Below, piece by piece: positions 34,861 through 49,882 of a stretch of DNA of 64,000 bases. The stretch spans positions 6,353,695-6,417,694 of the forward strand of contig ML682024.1 of the NCBI GenBank assembly GCA_007922195.1, read 5' to 3'. A program made the position numbers and the translations under genes. The notes beneath the pieces are model-generated. The model ran no database searches. It had not been told where the DNA came from and worked only from the letters and a program-made list of their open reading frames with translations. Each line of letters starts with the position of its first letter. The first letter of the stretch is position 1. Source of the stretch: Podocnemis expansa. Its lineage: Eukaryota; Chordata; Testudines; Podocnemididae.

Positions 34861-35047
34861 TAGCCATGGGCAAACTGCAGCTCGGGAGCCACATGTGGCT
34901 CTTGAATGAAAAAGTGTGGCTCCTGGAAGAACATCAGCAAATCAATTTAGCAGGTAAAAGTATATGGCTATATGCCTCAGTGTGGCTCTTGAAGGTTTAA
35001 TAATCAATTTGTGTGGCTCTTGAGTTCCATAAATTTGGCCACCCCTG
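34861..35047. mobile_element. Short hAT-type element
   Basis: TAGCCATGGGCAAACTGCAG to AATTTGGCCACCCCTG, with 8-mers CTCTAGGC (34853-34860) and TTCTAGGC (35048-35055), 7 of 8 identical. The core carries GTGGCTCTTGA repeats. From 35056 to 35590 nothing else was recognised. Confidence 0.8.
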
Positions 35048-35589
35048 TTCTAGGCACTTCTCTGTCTAATCTGATCTGTTAGTCTATCTAGTCTTATGCA
35101 TTTATCCCCAAACACATGCCTCTGTGTCAATATGATGCTGTCCATCCATCCCTCCATCCCACCTTTCTGTCTCTTTCTTTCCTTCTTTCTCTGCATCCCA
35201 CATGGCTCATCCTGTCCCCATCTTGCCCTTTCTGTCTCTCCCACGCTCCCTCCCCTTTTTGCTTGTACTTAATTGCATACAATGAATTATGGCTCTAGGA
35301 AGGAAAGGTTTTCATCCTCCTAAAAAGCCCCTGTTGTTCCCAGATTGGCAAGGGATTTGCTGGGGGACAAAGCATTTAATGCTATAATTTGCTTCGGATC
35401 AGTAAGCTCCGGCCAGGGCTTCTAAGCAGGCTGGGCCTGGCAGGTGGCTGACACCTGTTCTGTTGTTGGGATTACAAAATACAGCTAGCGGTAGCAGCTG
35501 CGCCTGGCCTGGTCACACAGCCTGGACCGCACCGTGAAATCAGCTGCAAGCCACAGGGAGGGAACATAATGACTTTTTATTTCCCAAGT

Positions 35590-35785
35590 TGCAAACAGGC
35601 AGCCTTGTTAGTCTAGTTCAGTAAAATAAACAAGGAGTCCTATGGCACTTAAAAACTAACAAATTTATTTATTGCATGAGCTTTTGTGGGAGAAAATCCC
35701 AGAAAATCCCACTCTTTGAAAGGAAAAAAAAAAAGCATCTGATGAAGTGGGATTTTCTCCCACAAAAGCTTTTACATCCCAGTCT
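35590..35785. repeat. TGTTAGTCT-family element, fuller copy
   Basis: GGCAGCCTTGTTAGTCTAG, then AAGGAGTCCTATGGCACTT, TTGCATGAGCTTTTGTGGG and GATGAAGTGGGATTTTCTCC. It has the same modules as at 5068, 29148 and 40975. A stretch GGGATTTTCTCCCACAAAAGC is an inverted copy of the middle part. Confidence 0.65.
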
Positions 35786-36069
35786 CTTGTGGACTCTGGG
35801 CTCGATGTTGTTGTACAGTCACACACTAACAACCAATCACCTTGGACAGTTTGTCACTCCCGAGTGGAGTGTAGGCTTGTTATTACAGGGTCTTTTGTGA
35901 GGACCAGGCCTCACTTGTTATTGTTGGGTTATTTGTGAACACTGGGATGGATATATGTGTCAGTTTATTATCACAGGGGCTCCAGTGACAAGAAAGCTGG
36001 CTGGAGTCAACTGGAGCTGAGATCAGACTTGCTAACCTGGGTGTAAATCAGGAGTATTGTCGCTGGCAG

Positions 36070-36702
36070 CAGGGCCATAACTAAGACATTTTGGAGCCTG
36101 CGGCAAGCAGCCCAAAAGGCGGCCCCCACACACACATACCTGGGCACCATACCCCCCCACCCGGCAGCCAGAGCCAGTAGGGGTGGGGTTTCCTACCCTG
36201 CAGTGGCCAGAGCCGGCCAGGGAACCGCTTCCCCACCGTGGCTGGACCTCCAGGCCAGGGTTCACTTCCCCCACCATGGGGACCCTGGTGGAAAGCCACT
36301 TCCCCCAACACAGCTGGAGCTCCAGGCAGGGGTTTCCTTCCCCTGCCGCAGGGAGCTGCTTTTCCACCATGGCTTGTCCTCTGGGCAGGGATTCCCTTTC
36401 CCTGCCCTGGGGTTCCCTGCCACCTGGCAACCACAGCCAACACTGGGCAAGCATGGCCAGTGCCGGGCAGGAAGGTGCCTACAGGGAAAGCTTGCCAGGC
36501 AGCGCAGCTAGAGCCAGGTGGGGGTTCCCTTTCCCTTGAGGCTGGAGCAGAGTGGGGGTTCCCCTTCCCCCGCCACCACTGGAGCTGGGCAGGAGTTCCC
36601 TTTCCCCAGCCACAGCCAGAGCCAGGAAGGAACTGTGGCTGTGCCCTCTCTAATTGGCGCCTGGGGCTTTGCCCCTTTCGCCCTGTGGTAGTTACAGCCC
36701 TG
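36070..36702. mobile_element. 633-bp hAT-type element with internal tandem repeats
   Basis: The ends CAGGGCCATAACT and AGTTACAGCCCTG are inverted, with one mismatch. Flanking 8-mers are GCTGGCAG (36062-36069) and ACTGGCAG (36703-36710), 7 of 8 identical. The inside is a GC-rich degenerate tandem array (CCAGGCAGGGGTTCC, AGCTGGGCAGGAGTTCCC) with about 55-65 base spacing. No transposase is present. Confidence 0.85.
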
Positions 36703-36719
36703 ACTGGCAGCACTAAGTG

Positions 36720-37080
36720 TGATTCCTGGCATATCTTGCTCACTTCTGTGAAAATCATGAGTGACTCTCTAGAGGTCACAGGGGCTGGTTGCTGTGTCAT
36801 TCACTCCTGTGCAAATCAGAAGTAACTCTGCTAAGGTCATTGGGTCTGGTCCCCATCTCACTCAGCATGTATAAATCAAAAGTAACTCAACTGAGATCAC
36901 TGGGCTGGTTCTTGTCTTGATCACCCCCATGTAAATCAGGAGTAACTCCACTGACATCACTGGGGCTAGTTCCCATCTCACTCACCCCGTGTAAAGCAGG
37001 AGTAACTCCACTGGTATCACTGGGGCTGCTCCCCAATTCACTCACCCCTGTGTAAATCAGGAGTAACTCCATTTTTATCA
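36720..37080 (+). repeat. Minisatellite of about 60-base units
   Basis: About six units each contain GTAAATCAGGAGTAACTCC, TCACTGGGGCTGGTTCCC and CTCACTCACC. Another unit piece, GGTGTAAATCAGGAGTATTG, lies at 36040-36059, just left of the hAT element at 36070, so that element split the array. Confidence 0.8.
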
Positions 37081-37360
37081 TCTTGCTTCCTTTTTGGAGA
37101 CAGTGAGGAAGACACCTTTGAAATATAGAGCTTTTTGATTTATTTCTGACCACACATTACCGCGCGGCCAAATACATCAATATGAAATTGTGTTCAAAAG
37201 GGGGACGGCTTATAAAGGGGAATGCCGCTAAGGGGCGGGGTCCTCAAAAAGGGAGGGCAGGGGTAGAATCCACACACATCACAGGTTACAATGTCCTCTT
37301 TAACCTGTACACAATCCTATCTGCCACTATCGTACAGTGTGGCTCTCACAGGTCAGCGGG

Positions 37361-37980
37361 GCCATCTTGTTCTTGGTATACTCAGTGTTTCTGAGGCACG
37401 GTGGGCATCTGAAACCATTAACAAGGGAGTCTCAGCAATGCATCTCTGTAATGCTTGGCAGGGGCCATCTTGGTGAGAGGCCAACTAGCTCTAGGCATTT
37501 ACACACTGCTTGTTGCTAGAAGCTGAGACTGGGGGGTGGAAAGGAGAGGAGGAAAACTACTAGACAGCATTGCCTTCCAGCTCAGGGGCAGCAATCATGA
37601 ACGGTCACCATCATCTCTCATAACTACTCTCATCTTGAATGGCCCCCATCTCAAATGGATGCCATGTTTAATGGGCATCACATTGAATGGTTGCCATCTT
37701 GAACTTCACATTGGCTTTGGCTACAAGTTGAGGCCGGGAAATAGAGGGACATGGAGAGTTATACAGGAGTGGTCTGTGACAGTAATTTAACCCCTCCTCA
37801 CATCTTGACAAAGGCCATCTTGAACAGTGGCCATCTTGCCCTTCACATTGCTTATGACTAGAAGTTGAGCATGGTTGGGGGGGAGGAGGTGGCAGACAGC
37901 TAACAAGGGCTCAGCCAGCTGAACTGTGATACAACCTCACAGTCAGGATGGCTGTCATCTTAAAGGGTGGCCATCTTTTG
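37361..37980 (+). repeat. Degenerate GCCATCTTGAA repeats
   Basis: GCCATCTTG occurs at 37361, 37464, 37693, 37814 and 37830, with CATCTTG at 37631 and 37801 and GCCATCTTTTG near 37970. The reverse complement CAAGATGGC resembles the YY1 core AAGATGGC. Spacing is irregular. Confidence 0.6.
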
Positions 37981-38154
37981 TGGCAGCTTTGCTGTAACTC
38001 TCACTAAAATTTGGGATCAGAAGGCAATGGAGAGGCGTCGATTTAAACAGGGGGAGGCATTGGGTGGAGGGGAGGCATGGCTTAGTCCCCAAAGGATGGA
38101 GACCCAACATAGTTGCTGGGTTGACACAAGAAACAAAATGGTTAATAGGAACCA

Positions 38155-38220
38155 AGGGAGTCCTAACTCCAGTCCCCACCCCCAGCCACTAGACCCCACT
38201 CCCCTCCCAGAGCTGGAAGT
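38155..38220 (-). repeat. tRNA-Glu-like SINE fragment
   Basis: GGAGTCCTAACTCCAGTCCC, AGCCACTAGACCCCACTCCC and CTCCCAGAGCTGG in minus orientation. Confidence 0.65.
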
Positions 38221-38654
38221 GAGTGTAATAATACTGAATCACCACTCAAGGGTGATAATTAGATGACGAGTGTGAGTACTGACAAATAGCTGCAAGGTTT
38301 GGTATGATAAGACCAGCTTCCGTTGGTGCAAGCTGAGCCAATGGCAAAATGCCCTACATGAAAAATCAGAGAAGATTAATTAGCCCAAATTGGTAACCAT
38401 CCTGCCGGGTGCTGGGGAAGCAGGAGATGAGTTCTCTGATGCTGGTGCCTTAAAGAGATGGGCCCATTTTGAGTCTTCTGTAACGAAGGGGCCTGTGTTT
38501 GGAAGCTGGATCTCATGTGTAAAGCTGCTGGAAACTTATTTGCAATAGATTTAAATGCCCAAGCTTCAACTGTCCCATGTGCACCCGGGAGGCAGTGACC
38601 AGAAGAGGGATGAGTTGAGCAAGGCATATGTATTTGAATGTTGGTCCTCATGTT

Positions 38655-39830
38655 ATACTTGTAAACCAGTTACAAGTCTATAGTAAACATGATTGTAAAC
38701 CCATAGTGAGCCTGCTGTAAACTAATAGAAAACCTGCTGTAAACCCATAGTAAACCTGTTGGAAACCTATAGTTATCATGAAAGTCTACAGTGAACCTGT
38801 AGAAAACCCACACTCACTGCAAGCCTATAATGAATATGAGCAAACCTGTCATAAGCTTATAGTAAACATGTTTGTGAAAACCTGCTGTCAACCCATAGTG
38901 AACTTGTTATAAATCCATAGCTTATAAACCTGCTGTAAACATGTTTGTTAATAGTGAACCTGTTGTAAATCTCTCTTAAGTATCTAATGAACTTGCTGTA
39001 AACCCACAATAAACTCAGTGTAAACCCATAGCAAAATGTTTGTAAAGTAATAGTAAATCTGTTGTAAGCATTCAGTTAAAGTTGTTGTAAACCCATATTA
39101 GAGCTGTCATAAGACAACAAGCCTATAGAAAACTTGTCATGCATCTGTGGTAAACCCACAGTTAAAATCCTGTAAACCTACAATAAACATATTGTAAAGC
39201 TATAAGTAAACCTGGAGCCAATCTATAGTAAAGCTATCAAGAACAGATTTACAACAGGATCACATATGAAGCCCAGTTTGAAAATAGGGCACCCTGCTAT
39301 AACATCCAAATGTGTGAAGCTAAGTGTAACCAAAGAGTGAACCTGTTGTAAACCATTAGGAAACATACAAGAATAAAATCTACAATAGGTTACACATTAT
39401 GCTTACTTTTCAAAGGTGCCAGTGTGTTATAGCATCCAATATATTATACTGTAAACCAACAGTAAACATAACTACAATAGTTTCACATGGGAGACTGGTG
39501 GGATCCACAATAGAAATTTTTAGGTTGCCTCATCTACAGATTTACAAGAGATTCACATGAGAGGCCTAGCTTTTATGTATTGTCTTTATAATAAGACACC
39601 CACCTGCATAAAGCTACAGTAGCCATACAGTAAACCTGTTGTAAATCATCAGTAAACAGATTTACAAATAGGTTTACACACAAGACCCAGTTTTTGAATG
39701 CGGCAGCACATGATGTGTAAACCTACTGCAGTCCTACTGTAACGTGATAGTAAACCTGTGGTAACTGCATAGTAACCCCATAGCAACCCCATTGTAAACC
39801 TCTCACCAGCTTGTCAACACAATGCAAACC
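38655..39830 (+). repeat. 1.2-kb degenerate GTAAACC tandem array
   Basis: Units of about 20-24 bases built on CCCATAGTAAACCTGTTGTAAA repeat with heavy divergence. More than twenty GTAAAC hexamers are present, many as TGTAAAC, which is the forkhead-factor core. A few segments run in the opposite sense (GATTTACAACAGG). It ends about 180 bases beyond the SYT5 stop codon. Confidence 0.8.
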
Positions 39831-40011
39831 TCATTGTTCACTCAGTGGATCAGAAACAGGGTTTTCTCAAAGATGTTTTGACAGGAACAGCTCTGAAAGA
39901 GGAAACAGGTCACAGGCAACCCACACACGCATTTGCCAGCAGCGCCTCCCCCCACGCGCTCAGGGTGGGAGATGGGATGACTGCCCGCCGGCTAGGCCAG
40001 GAAGGGGGGCA

Positions 40012-43374
<3,363 letters not shown>

Positions 43375-43731
43375 CTCTGCACCTGGAGGAGACACAGCAT
43401 TGCACTATGCCATAGCCACCAGACAAGGGCAGAGCGACTATACCAGGTTTGCCTGACACCTGCCCAGGTCTGCGTAGAGTCTGGGAGAGGAGAGAAGGAG
43501 GGTAGCTCACAGCGGTATGAACTGCCTCATTTGCTGTGCTGTTAACTCCCTGTCCCACTGTCCTGGGGGACTCCCCACCCACCCCTCTCTGCAGGAGTCT
43601 CCATCCATGCTAGAGGAGATACCAGTCCCCCAAACAGTTTCCCCCTGGTTGCTGAGGTAAGCATCAGGGGATCCCACTCCTGCCATGAAATCAGAGGGTG
43701 GTGCTGTGATGTAAAGCGGCAGAGCTTAGGG

Positions 43732-43920
43732 CAGTGGTCTCAACCTCTTCTGGGTCACAACACACTTGGCAGTATGTGCGACACTACGGGACACACTCCT
43801 ACCAGACTGAATCCAGCCCACTCCCATCAGGGTGAACCCAACTCCTAGCCTGGCTCTCCACAACACACCACTGTGTGGCAACACAGTAATGTGTCCTAAT
43901 ACAGTGGTTGAGAACTGCCG
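43732..43920. mobile_element. Short hAT-type element
   Basis: Begins CAGTGGTCTCAACC and ends GGTTGAGAACTGCCG. It is flanked by identical 8-mers GCTTAGGG (43724-43731 and 43921-43928). It lies just upstream of the SYT5 coding start, in its first intron. Confidence 0.9.
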
Positions 43921-44099
43921 GCTTAGGGATCTATGGTGCTGCTTTGAAAAAATTAATACTGAGTGTGTGAATCCAGGCCAAGGACTCATCCACCCTGGCC
44001 CACCCACAACTATTGAATCTGTGTCAAGGGCCACGGCAATGTGCAGGACTGGTGAGTGGAGGCTCTCACACCTAGGAAATGCTAAGTGCTGGGATGCTC

Positions 44100-47000
44100 A
44101 TTCTATGGGCTTTGAAGTGGAACAAAGGAAATAAAAAAAAGTCAAACTTTCCCTCTTTTTCACTGTTTGAAGGACCAGAGACTCTAGGGTGAAGTCAGAG
44201 ACCTCCCAGGGGCTGAGTTCATCCTGAATGGACAGACAGCAGATCTAAATGGGAACATGCTGGCATGGAGATATGTATGTGCTTTACCTGAACTACCCAC
44301 TCCCATTCCTTCTTCCTGGTTAATTAAACCTTTAGTTAGTTTGTTGCCAGCTTGGCTGGGGCTGTTGGCTTTCAGGGTCGACTCTGGTCCATGACCTTTC
44401 TAGATGACCATACTCCTTGCAGGAGGCTGGTTTGTCTTGTGAACCACAGGTTCACCTCACTTAAAAACAACTGACTTACAAAATCAGATCTAAAAATACA
44501 GTGGCACAGCACAGTGTGCATCTCCCAACCAAGGGCTTTCTTTCTAATTGTTGGCCTGTAACCATCAACCCCATGAAGTGGAAGAGAAATGTTGTACTCA
44601 CAGTTCAGCGTACGGCGCACAGAGCCATACAGCCACATCTCAGGAAATTTTAGTTCGTATGGATGCCCTGGATGCTTTTTATGGTGCCTGTGATGAAACT
44701 AGGGGAATACCTAGATGAGCTGAGGACATCCTGGAAGGGGCTGAGAACTCCTGATCTCAGCAACTAGCTGGTCTGGGGCAAGTGACCAGTCTCTGGGGAC
44801 TAGGAAGACATGGAATGTGGGGTGATTTGGAGCAGGGGGGAGAGTTGCTCGGGAGGCAAGGCCAGGTCAGTGAGCCAGGAACTGATGCTTGTTGCTAGCT
44901 TGGGGCTTTCTAATCCCCCACTACTAGTTTGGGGGGCCCTTCCTGTTAAGGCCAGGTGGCCCTGAGATTGGCACCCCAGTCACGACCCTCTGGCAGCATG
45001 ATGGGATTGGGGCGTAACAGAGCTGGAGCTATGGGGAATCCACTCAGTGCTTGCTCCCTACCTGCATAACCTAGAGATGGGGGTCATGGCTGTGAAGGGG
45101 ACTTCTATAGGCCAGACAGAGTCCCACCCCTCAGTGGTTTTGTAAAGGAAAAGCTACAAAGTGCAGAAGAGGAATTTATGGCAGGGGGAGGCTAGGAGCC
45201 AGGACGCCTGGGTTCTGTAAGGAGTGGGATCTAGGGTTTAGAGCAGGGGCTGAGAGCCAGGATTCTTGAGTCCCTGGGGAAAAGTGGATAAACCACAGAA
45301 ACACAGTGGGGCTCATGCTGCTGCCCTGCTCCCCACAACACCTGCCCCTCCACCCCATGGGGTGAAGAATAGAAGCAGGATTCCTAGCTCACAGCCCCAT
45401 CATTGGATCCCACTCCTCTTGCAGAGCTGGGGAGAGAAAACCCAGTAGTCCTGGCTCTGTGCGCTCCTGCTCTAACCTCTAGACCCCACTTCCTGCCATT
45501 CTGTGCATCATTAGTGTTTGACTCCCTAAGGAGCTGTAAACATCATGGTGCGCCGGACTCTGTCCAGCCGCAGGGCAGTGCTCAGGGCTTCCCAATGTTG
45601 CCTGGCTCCAGAGGAACAGCCCAGAGTCAGTGAACAATCCCGATTAGCCAGATGCCCTGCAGGATCTATGCCACAATGCAACAAGCTCTCCAATCACACC
45701 CACCAGGAGGCAGTGCTGCAGTACCACACACACACTGTGGGGAGGGGGATCCTCTCCATCCTGTCCCCCCTGGTGAGAGTCTAGTCATCATGGTTACGGC
45801 GTGGGATGTATCTTTCATCTGAAGAGGCAAGCTCAAGGTCTGCCCCACCACCATGGGACAACCAAGATAGGTAGATAGGATGGGGAATGGATGGATGAAG
45901 AGTGTGGATGGGGACAGATAGATGGATGGCAAGAGACACAAGGTGAGGGAGACAATATCTGAGGGAAATAAGTCTCCACACTCCACAGACTCTGCTCCAG
46001 GATTGCAAACAGCAGGTGGCTCGATAGTGTCTGTGGGGGCTGGCCAGATGAATGAAGCAATAGATGGGGTTCTGACTGGCTAGCTAGAAGGGGAGACAGA
46101 CAAACAGACAGGCAGAAAGTATCCAGGGCTGGCTGCTGGGGAGCTTCTCTCTCTCTCTCTCTTTCCTTTCTCACTCCTGCCCCCCACCCCTGGCTCTGAT
46201 CCCATTAGTGTCTGCAAAGGTGGTGGGGGGCCCAGCCCTGCTCACTAATCCTCCCCACTCACAGATGGAGCCAAGTGGCTTAAAGATCCCCACCCCCACT
46301 GATATGGTTGGCCAGCCAGATTGACCCAGCACCAGGTGGGAAGAGCACTGAGATATGCATTGTGGGCCCAGGTCCCACTGCCTCCTTCTGGCATGTCAGA
46401 TACCTGGTTTCACGTCCAGAGATCTGGCCAGCCTCAGTTTCTCAATGGAATCAAAAGCACAAACCACTCTTGATTTAGACTTTTAGCTCCCGCAACTGAG
46501 TCCTGTCTATAGTGGGGGGGAGGGGGGTCCATGGACACAATCTCAGCCCAAGGTTGGGGGAAGGACTGTGGCTGAAGCCAAGGAGAGAACCCAGGAGTCC
46601 TGGCTCCCCATCTAGCGCTTTAAGGACTAAACCAGACACTGACATTCTCTTACTGAATGCCACACATGACCAAGGGGAACACAGGAGACACCCCCCCAAG
46701 ATCAGACCCATCTAGTGTGATATCCCTCCCCTCAGGCCAGATAAGCCCAGTCAGCCAAGCCAGATGGCTGTCTGAAGGGGGCAGGGTGGATGCATGGGGC
46801 CTTTCCCCTAGAGGGCACCCATGCTGATGTGAAGGAATAACCCATCAGGGATGGGGAGACCAGGCTAGTGTGAATAATGGATTGAATCAGCCCCAGAGAA
46901 TGACAGAAAAACCCAGTTCATCACTCATCCTTGAGCACCCTGTGGCCACCCCTTTCCCCATGTTACATTACACAGGATCAGAGGATTAACACATCTGTCC

Positions 47001-48240
47001 CAGGTTTCTCCTCCATCTAGTAGTTAGAGTGAGCTAGGAGCCAGGATTCCTGAGCTCTCTCTCCTGTTCCAGGATGTGGGTTCTTGAGTCAAGCAACCTC
47101 TCTCACCTCCCCCTTTCCACTGTGAAATGAGTTTGTCGGGCCTGAGTCTTACAACCCAACCCCCCAGGAGCACTAGCCCAAAACCTCAGCAAAGCTTCAA
47201 TAGGGCCCTGAATAGGGCAGAAGGCCTGACACCCCCACCCCTGTATAGGGTTCCCGGGCCAGGTGGGGTGAACAGCACATGGGCATGTGGAAAGCTGTGG
47301 CTGGGGAGAGACTGGGGCTGGGCTGGGAGTGAGGGGCACAAGCCGGGCCAGGAGAGCACGTGTCCATCCCCTCTCTGCCTGTGCACATGTGCGTGTGTAC
47401 GTGTGCTTCCCACACACCCCCTATGGGCCCTGGGGCATGTGTAGCTGCAACAGCTGGGCCTTCTGCACAACAACCCACTGCTCCCACCCAGCAATGAAAC
47501 CTGACACGCTCAGAGAAGGGAGAGGCTGCTGAACCAGTCAACAGAACCCAGCTGTGCTGGTTCCCAGACCCACCCCTCAGTGCAGCTGCTAGTCCATGCT
47601 CACTTTCCAGAGGGAGGGAACCCATGAGTCCTGGTCCCAGGCCTACCTTCTGAAGCCAGAGTGTGAGCCATGGCATGTGCTTTGGGCACTCCCCAGTGGG
47701 GGGACATTGGCCATAGCTGTACTGGGGTCAAAGGAGCCAGACCCCCAGCTGCCATATGTGGGGTAGGGTCCAGGGGCCCAAGGCATGCAGCTGGTCTCAC
47801 CTACTAAGTTGGCTCCAAGCTTCTGGCCCCAAGGCATCAAACTGCACCCCTCTGCCCCTGTGGCTGCCTCCCTCGGGGGCCTCAGGGTATAAGATTGGTT
47901 CTTTCCCAGCCCCAGCTGCCATGACTAAGCCCTGGAGTCAGTCGAGGACCCTTTACAGGCTGAACCCTCCAGCTCCCCCAGCCCGCCAGACACACAAAGG
48001 ATGGAGCTGGCAGCAGTGAATTATTGATCCTTGGAGTTCCCAGCATGGCTCCACGCCTAGCCCAGCCCCCAAGCCCTGCTCCAGTCTTTCCCACCCCTAG
48101 GATCTGACCCACAAACCCAGGCAGTTTAACCCACCCTTCTGCCCCTTCATAGTCTCCATCTTACACCCTGCCTAGCTCTGGGCTGGCCACAGCCTGTTTC
48201 TGCTTTGTAAGCCATGAGCTCCCTTTGTCCATCAATTCCT
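44100..48240. other. Probable SYT5 first intron: scattered SINEs, no gene
   Basis: No coding exon recognised. It contains SINE units near 45195-45275 (+), 45395-45500 (-), 46580-46625 (-) and 47015-47085 (+). It also has a CT microsatellite at 46145-46172 and a CTAGAGGGCACCC motif near 46808. The ATTAAACCTTTAGTTAG core at 44320 resembles 10445. Confidence 0.5.
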
Positions 48241-48259
48241 CAGCCCCCCAACAGGACCA

Positions 48260-48620
48260 GATCCACACCACAGCACTACTGGATCAGTAGGGCTGGACCC
48301 CCCCAGGTGGAGCCATCAGCTGTTGGTTCACTGAATCAGTGGGGCCTAACCCCGGCTGGGCCTGTCACCTGTACCTGCACTTAATAAGTGGGGCCAGACC
48401 CCCAACTGGATCCTTCAGCTGTAGCTGCACTTAATCAGTGGGGCCAGACCCACAGCTGGATCCATCAGCTGTAGCTGCATAATAAGGACAGAACGACAGC
48501 TGGATCCGTGAGCTGCAGCTGCACTTAATCAGTGGGGCCAGACCCACAGCTGGGTCCCTCAGCTCAGTCAGTGGGACCAGACTTCCACCTCGGGCCATCA
48601 GCCATAGCGCCTCTGTGATC
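48260..48620 (+). repeat. Minisatellite of about 50-65-base units
   Basis: Five to six units share CTTAATCAGTGGGGCCAGAC, CCACAGCTGGATCC and CATCAGCTGTAGCTGCA. The array ends about 45 bases before the first copy of the inverted GGAGTGACACCC motif (48666). Confidence 0.8.
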
Positions 48621-48764
48621 AATGGGGCATTTAAACCCCTCGCTGGGCTAACTCCGTGTTGCTCTGGAGTGACACCCATTGAGACCAGCCAGCCCTCTGT
48701 GGAGCGAATTCGCTCCTCACGCTACAGCACCGCTTCGAGGGACAGCTCCTCAATCAGTGGAAAT

Positions 48765-48788
48765 GGGTGTCACTCCGGAGTGACACCC
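48765..48788. repeat. Perfect 24-base palindrome
   Basis: GGGTGTCACTCC is followed directly by its reverse complement GGAGTGACACCC. An upstream copy GGAGTGACACCCATT (48666-48680) is an exact inverted match to 48762-48776, giving a stem with 15-base arms and a loop of about 80 bases. Confidence 0.85.
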
Positions 48789-48799
48789 ACGGACTCCCT

Positions 48800-49240
48800 G
48801 CAGCACGGTCAGCCTCAACCCGCCCACCCACTCCGCTCCGATCGGACCCTTCAGCCCTCCCGCAGCTCCCGGACCCCCAGCCCCGGCTCCGGCTGCTCCC
48901 ACCGGGGCCAGGCGGGGAGTCCCGGGGCTCCTACCGTCTCCCTTCGCGCCGCCAGCGGGGCGGCGGGGCTCGGAGCGGGGTCGGAGCTGTCCGCCGCGCG
49001 GTGCTGAACAGAGGCTGGGTGGGGCTGCAGGGGAGGGGCCAGGAGGGGGAGGGGCTCTCACGGCGGAGGGAGGGGTGGAGATGGGGGAGGGCACTTTGCC
49101 ATCCCGGGGGGGTCGGGGGGCTTTCCCGTGTAGAGGAAGGGGGAGCGGGAGGGAAGGGGGGAAGCTTGGTTCAGCCCGATCATAAGAGAGGGGAGAAAAG
49201 GGCCCCCTCCAGCAGGGGGCGGACAGATGGACGGACACAC
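48800..49240 (-). promoter_or_regulatory. SYT5: CpG-rich region, probable SYT5 promoter and non-coding exon 1
   Basis: Strongly GC/CpG-rich. On the minus strand a good donor GGGAGACG|GTAGGAGC marks an exon edge at 48935, so a non-coding first exon of about 48935-49010 could splice to the acceptor at 43383. This is inferred; no transcript evidence is available. A separate, unseen gene could also own this island. Confidence 0.4.
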
Positions 49241-49434
49241 GGGCGTGGTTCTGGGTTTAATGCACAAGGCTGTGGTCTGAAAGCCTAAGGAACGAGCGAG
49301 GGGATGAATGGGGAGGAATTGCCCTCCCCCGCCCCGCCCTAGGGGTGTGTGTAGGGAGTGGGGGCTTTTGAAGCGTGTAAACAAATGTAAGGCATGTGTG
49401 GGGCAGGAGGAGGGTCGATGCTGCCCTCTGCTGG
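49209..49434. promoter_or_regulatory. Two CTCF-like motifs in opposite orientation
   Basis: CCAGCAGGGGGCGG at 49209-49222 is on +. CTGCCCTCTGCTGG at 49421-49434 is the minus-strand form of CCAGCAGAGGGCAG. Both fit CCASYAGRKGGC and face each other about 200 bases apart, beside the SYT5 CpG island. Confidence 0.45.
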
Positions 49435-49498
49435 ACAGAAGGACAATTTAGGAAGAACAAACCCAGGCGTCTGGCCCCCAGCTCCGTCCCCCTCTAAC

Positions 49499-49882
49499 CA
49501 CGGGCTTCTCAACCCAGTGTTTCCCAACCAGTCTGCCATCAGGTCTGAGCAAGTGTGCCACAAATTTTTTTGAAAAACTACCCCAAGCGCTCTGGACTGG
49601 CTCATGAATATTCATGAGTTCAGTTGGAAACTATATGGCCGTGTGCCTCGAGTTAATTATAGGTAGCAAGGTGTGCCACACAGAAAATGTTAGGAACCGC
49701 TGTCTTAACCTATGGTTTGTGACCCAAAAATGGGTCACCAGGCCAGTTAGGGTGGGTCGCTATGATCCTCTTTAATAAATTGAAAAAGGAAATACATTAT
49801 TAATTCAGATCTGAACCATGGGTTGCAAAGTTGACTCCTAACCTGAATCTGGGTCCGGGTGGAAAAAGGTTAAGAACCCCTG
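49499..49882. mobile_element. Outer hAT-type element interrupted by an inner one
   Basis: The right end GGTTAAGAACCCCTG (to 49882) pairs with the left end GGGCTTCTCAACC (from about 49499). The inner element at 49515-49702 sits inside the left terminal repeat. The outer element in turn interrupts a minus-orientation SINE, whose CTCTAACCA (before 49501) and CTAGGCCCCACTC (after 49884) halves flank it. Confidence 0.65.
49515..49702. mobile_element. Inner short hAT-type element
   Basis: CAGTGTTTCCCAACC to GTTAGGAACCGCTG, with 8-mers TCTCAACC (49507-49514) and TCTTAACC (49703-49710). It contains GGCTCATGAATATTCATGAG, as in the copy at 26431-26639. Confidence 0.85.

Noticed and set aside
36081..36825. 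Long frames on both strands in the 36-kb region
   Set aside because: They are readings of the GC-rich tandem core of a hAT element, with no family similarity.
36720..37080. Regular repeats resembling a CRISPR array
   Set aside because: Units are tandem with no unique spacers, no cas genes, and the setting is a vertebrate genome. It is a minisatellite. The same holds for 48260-48620.
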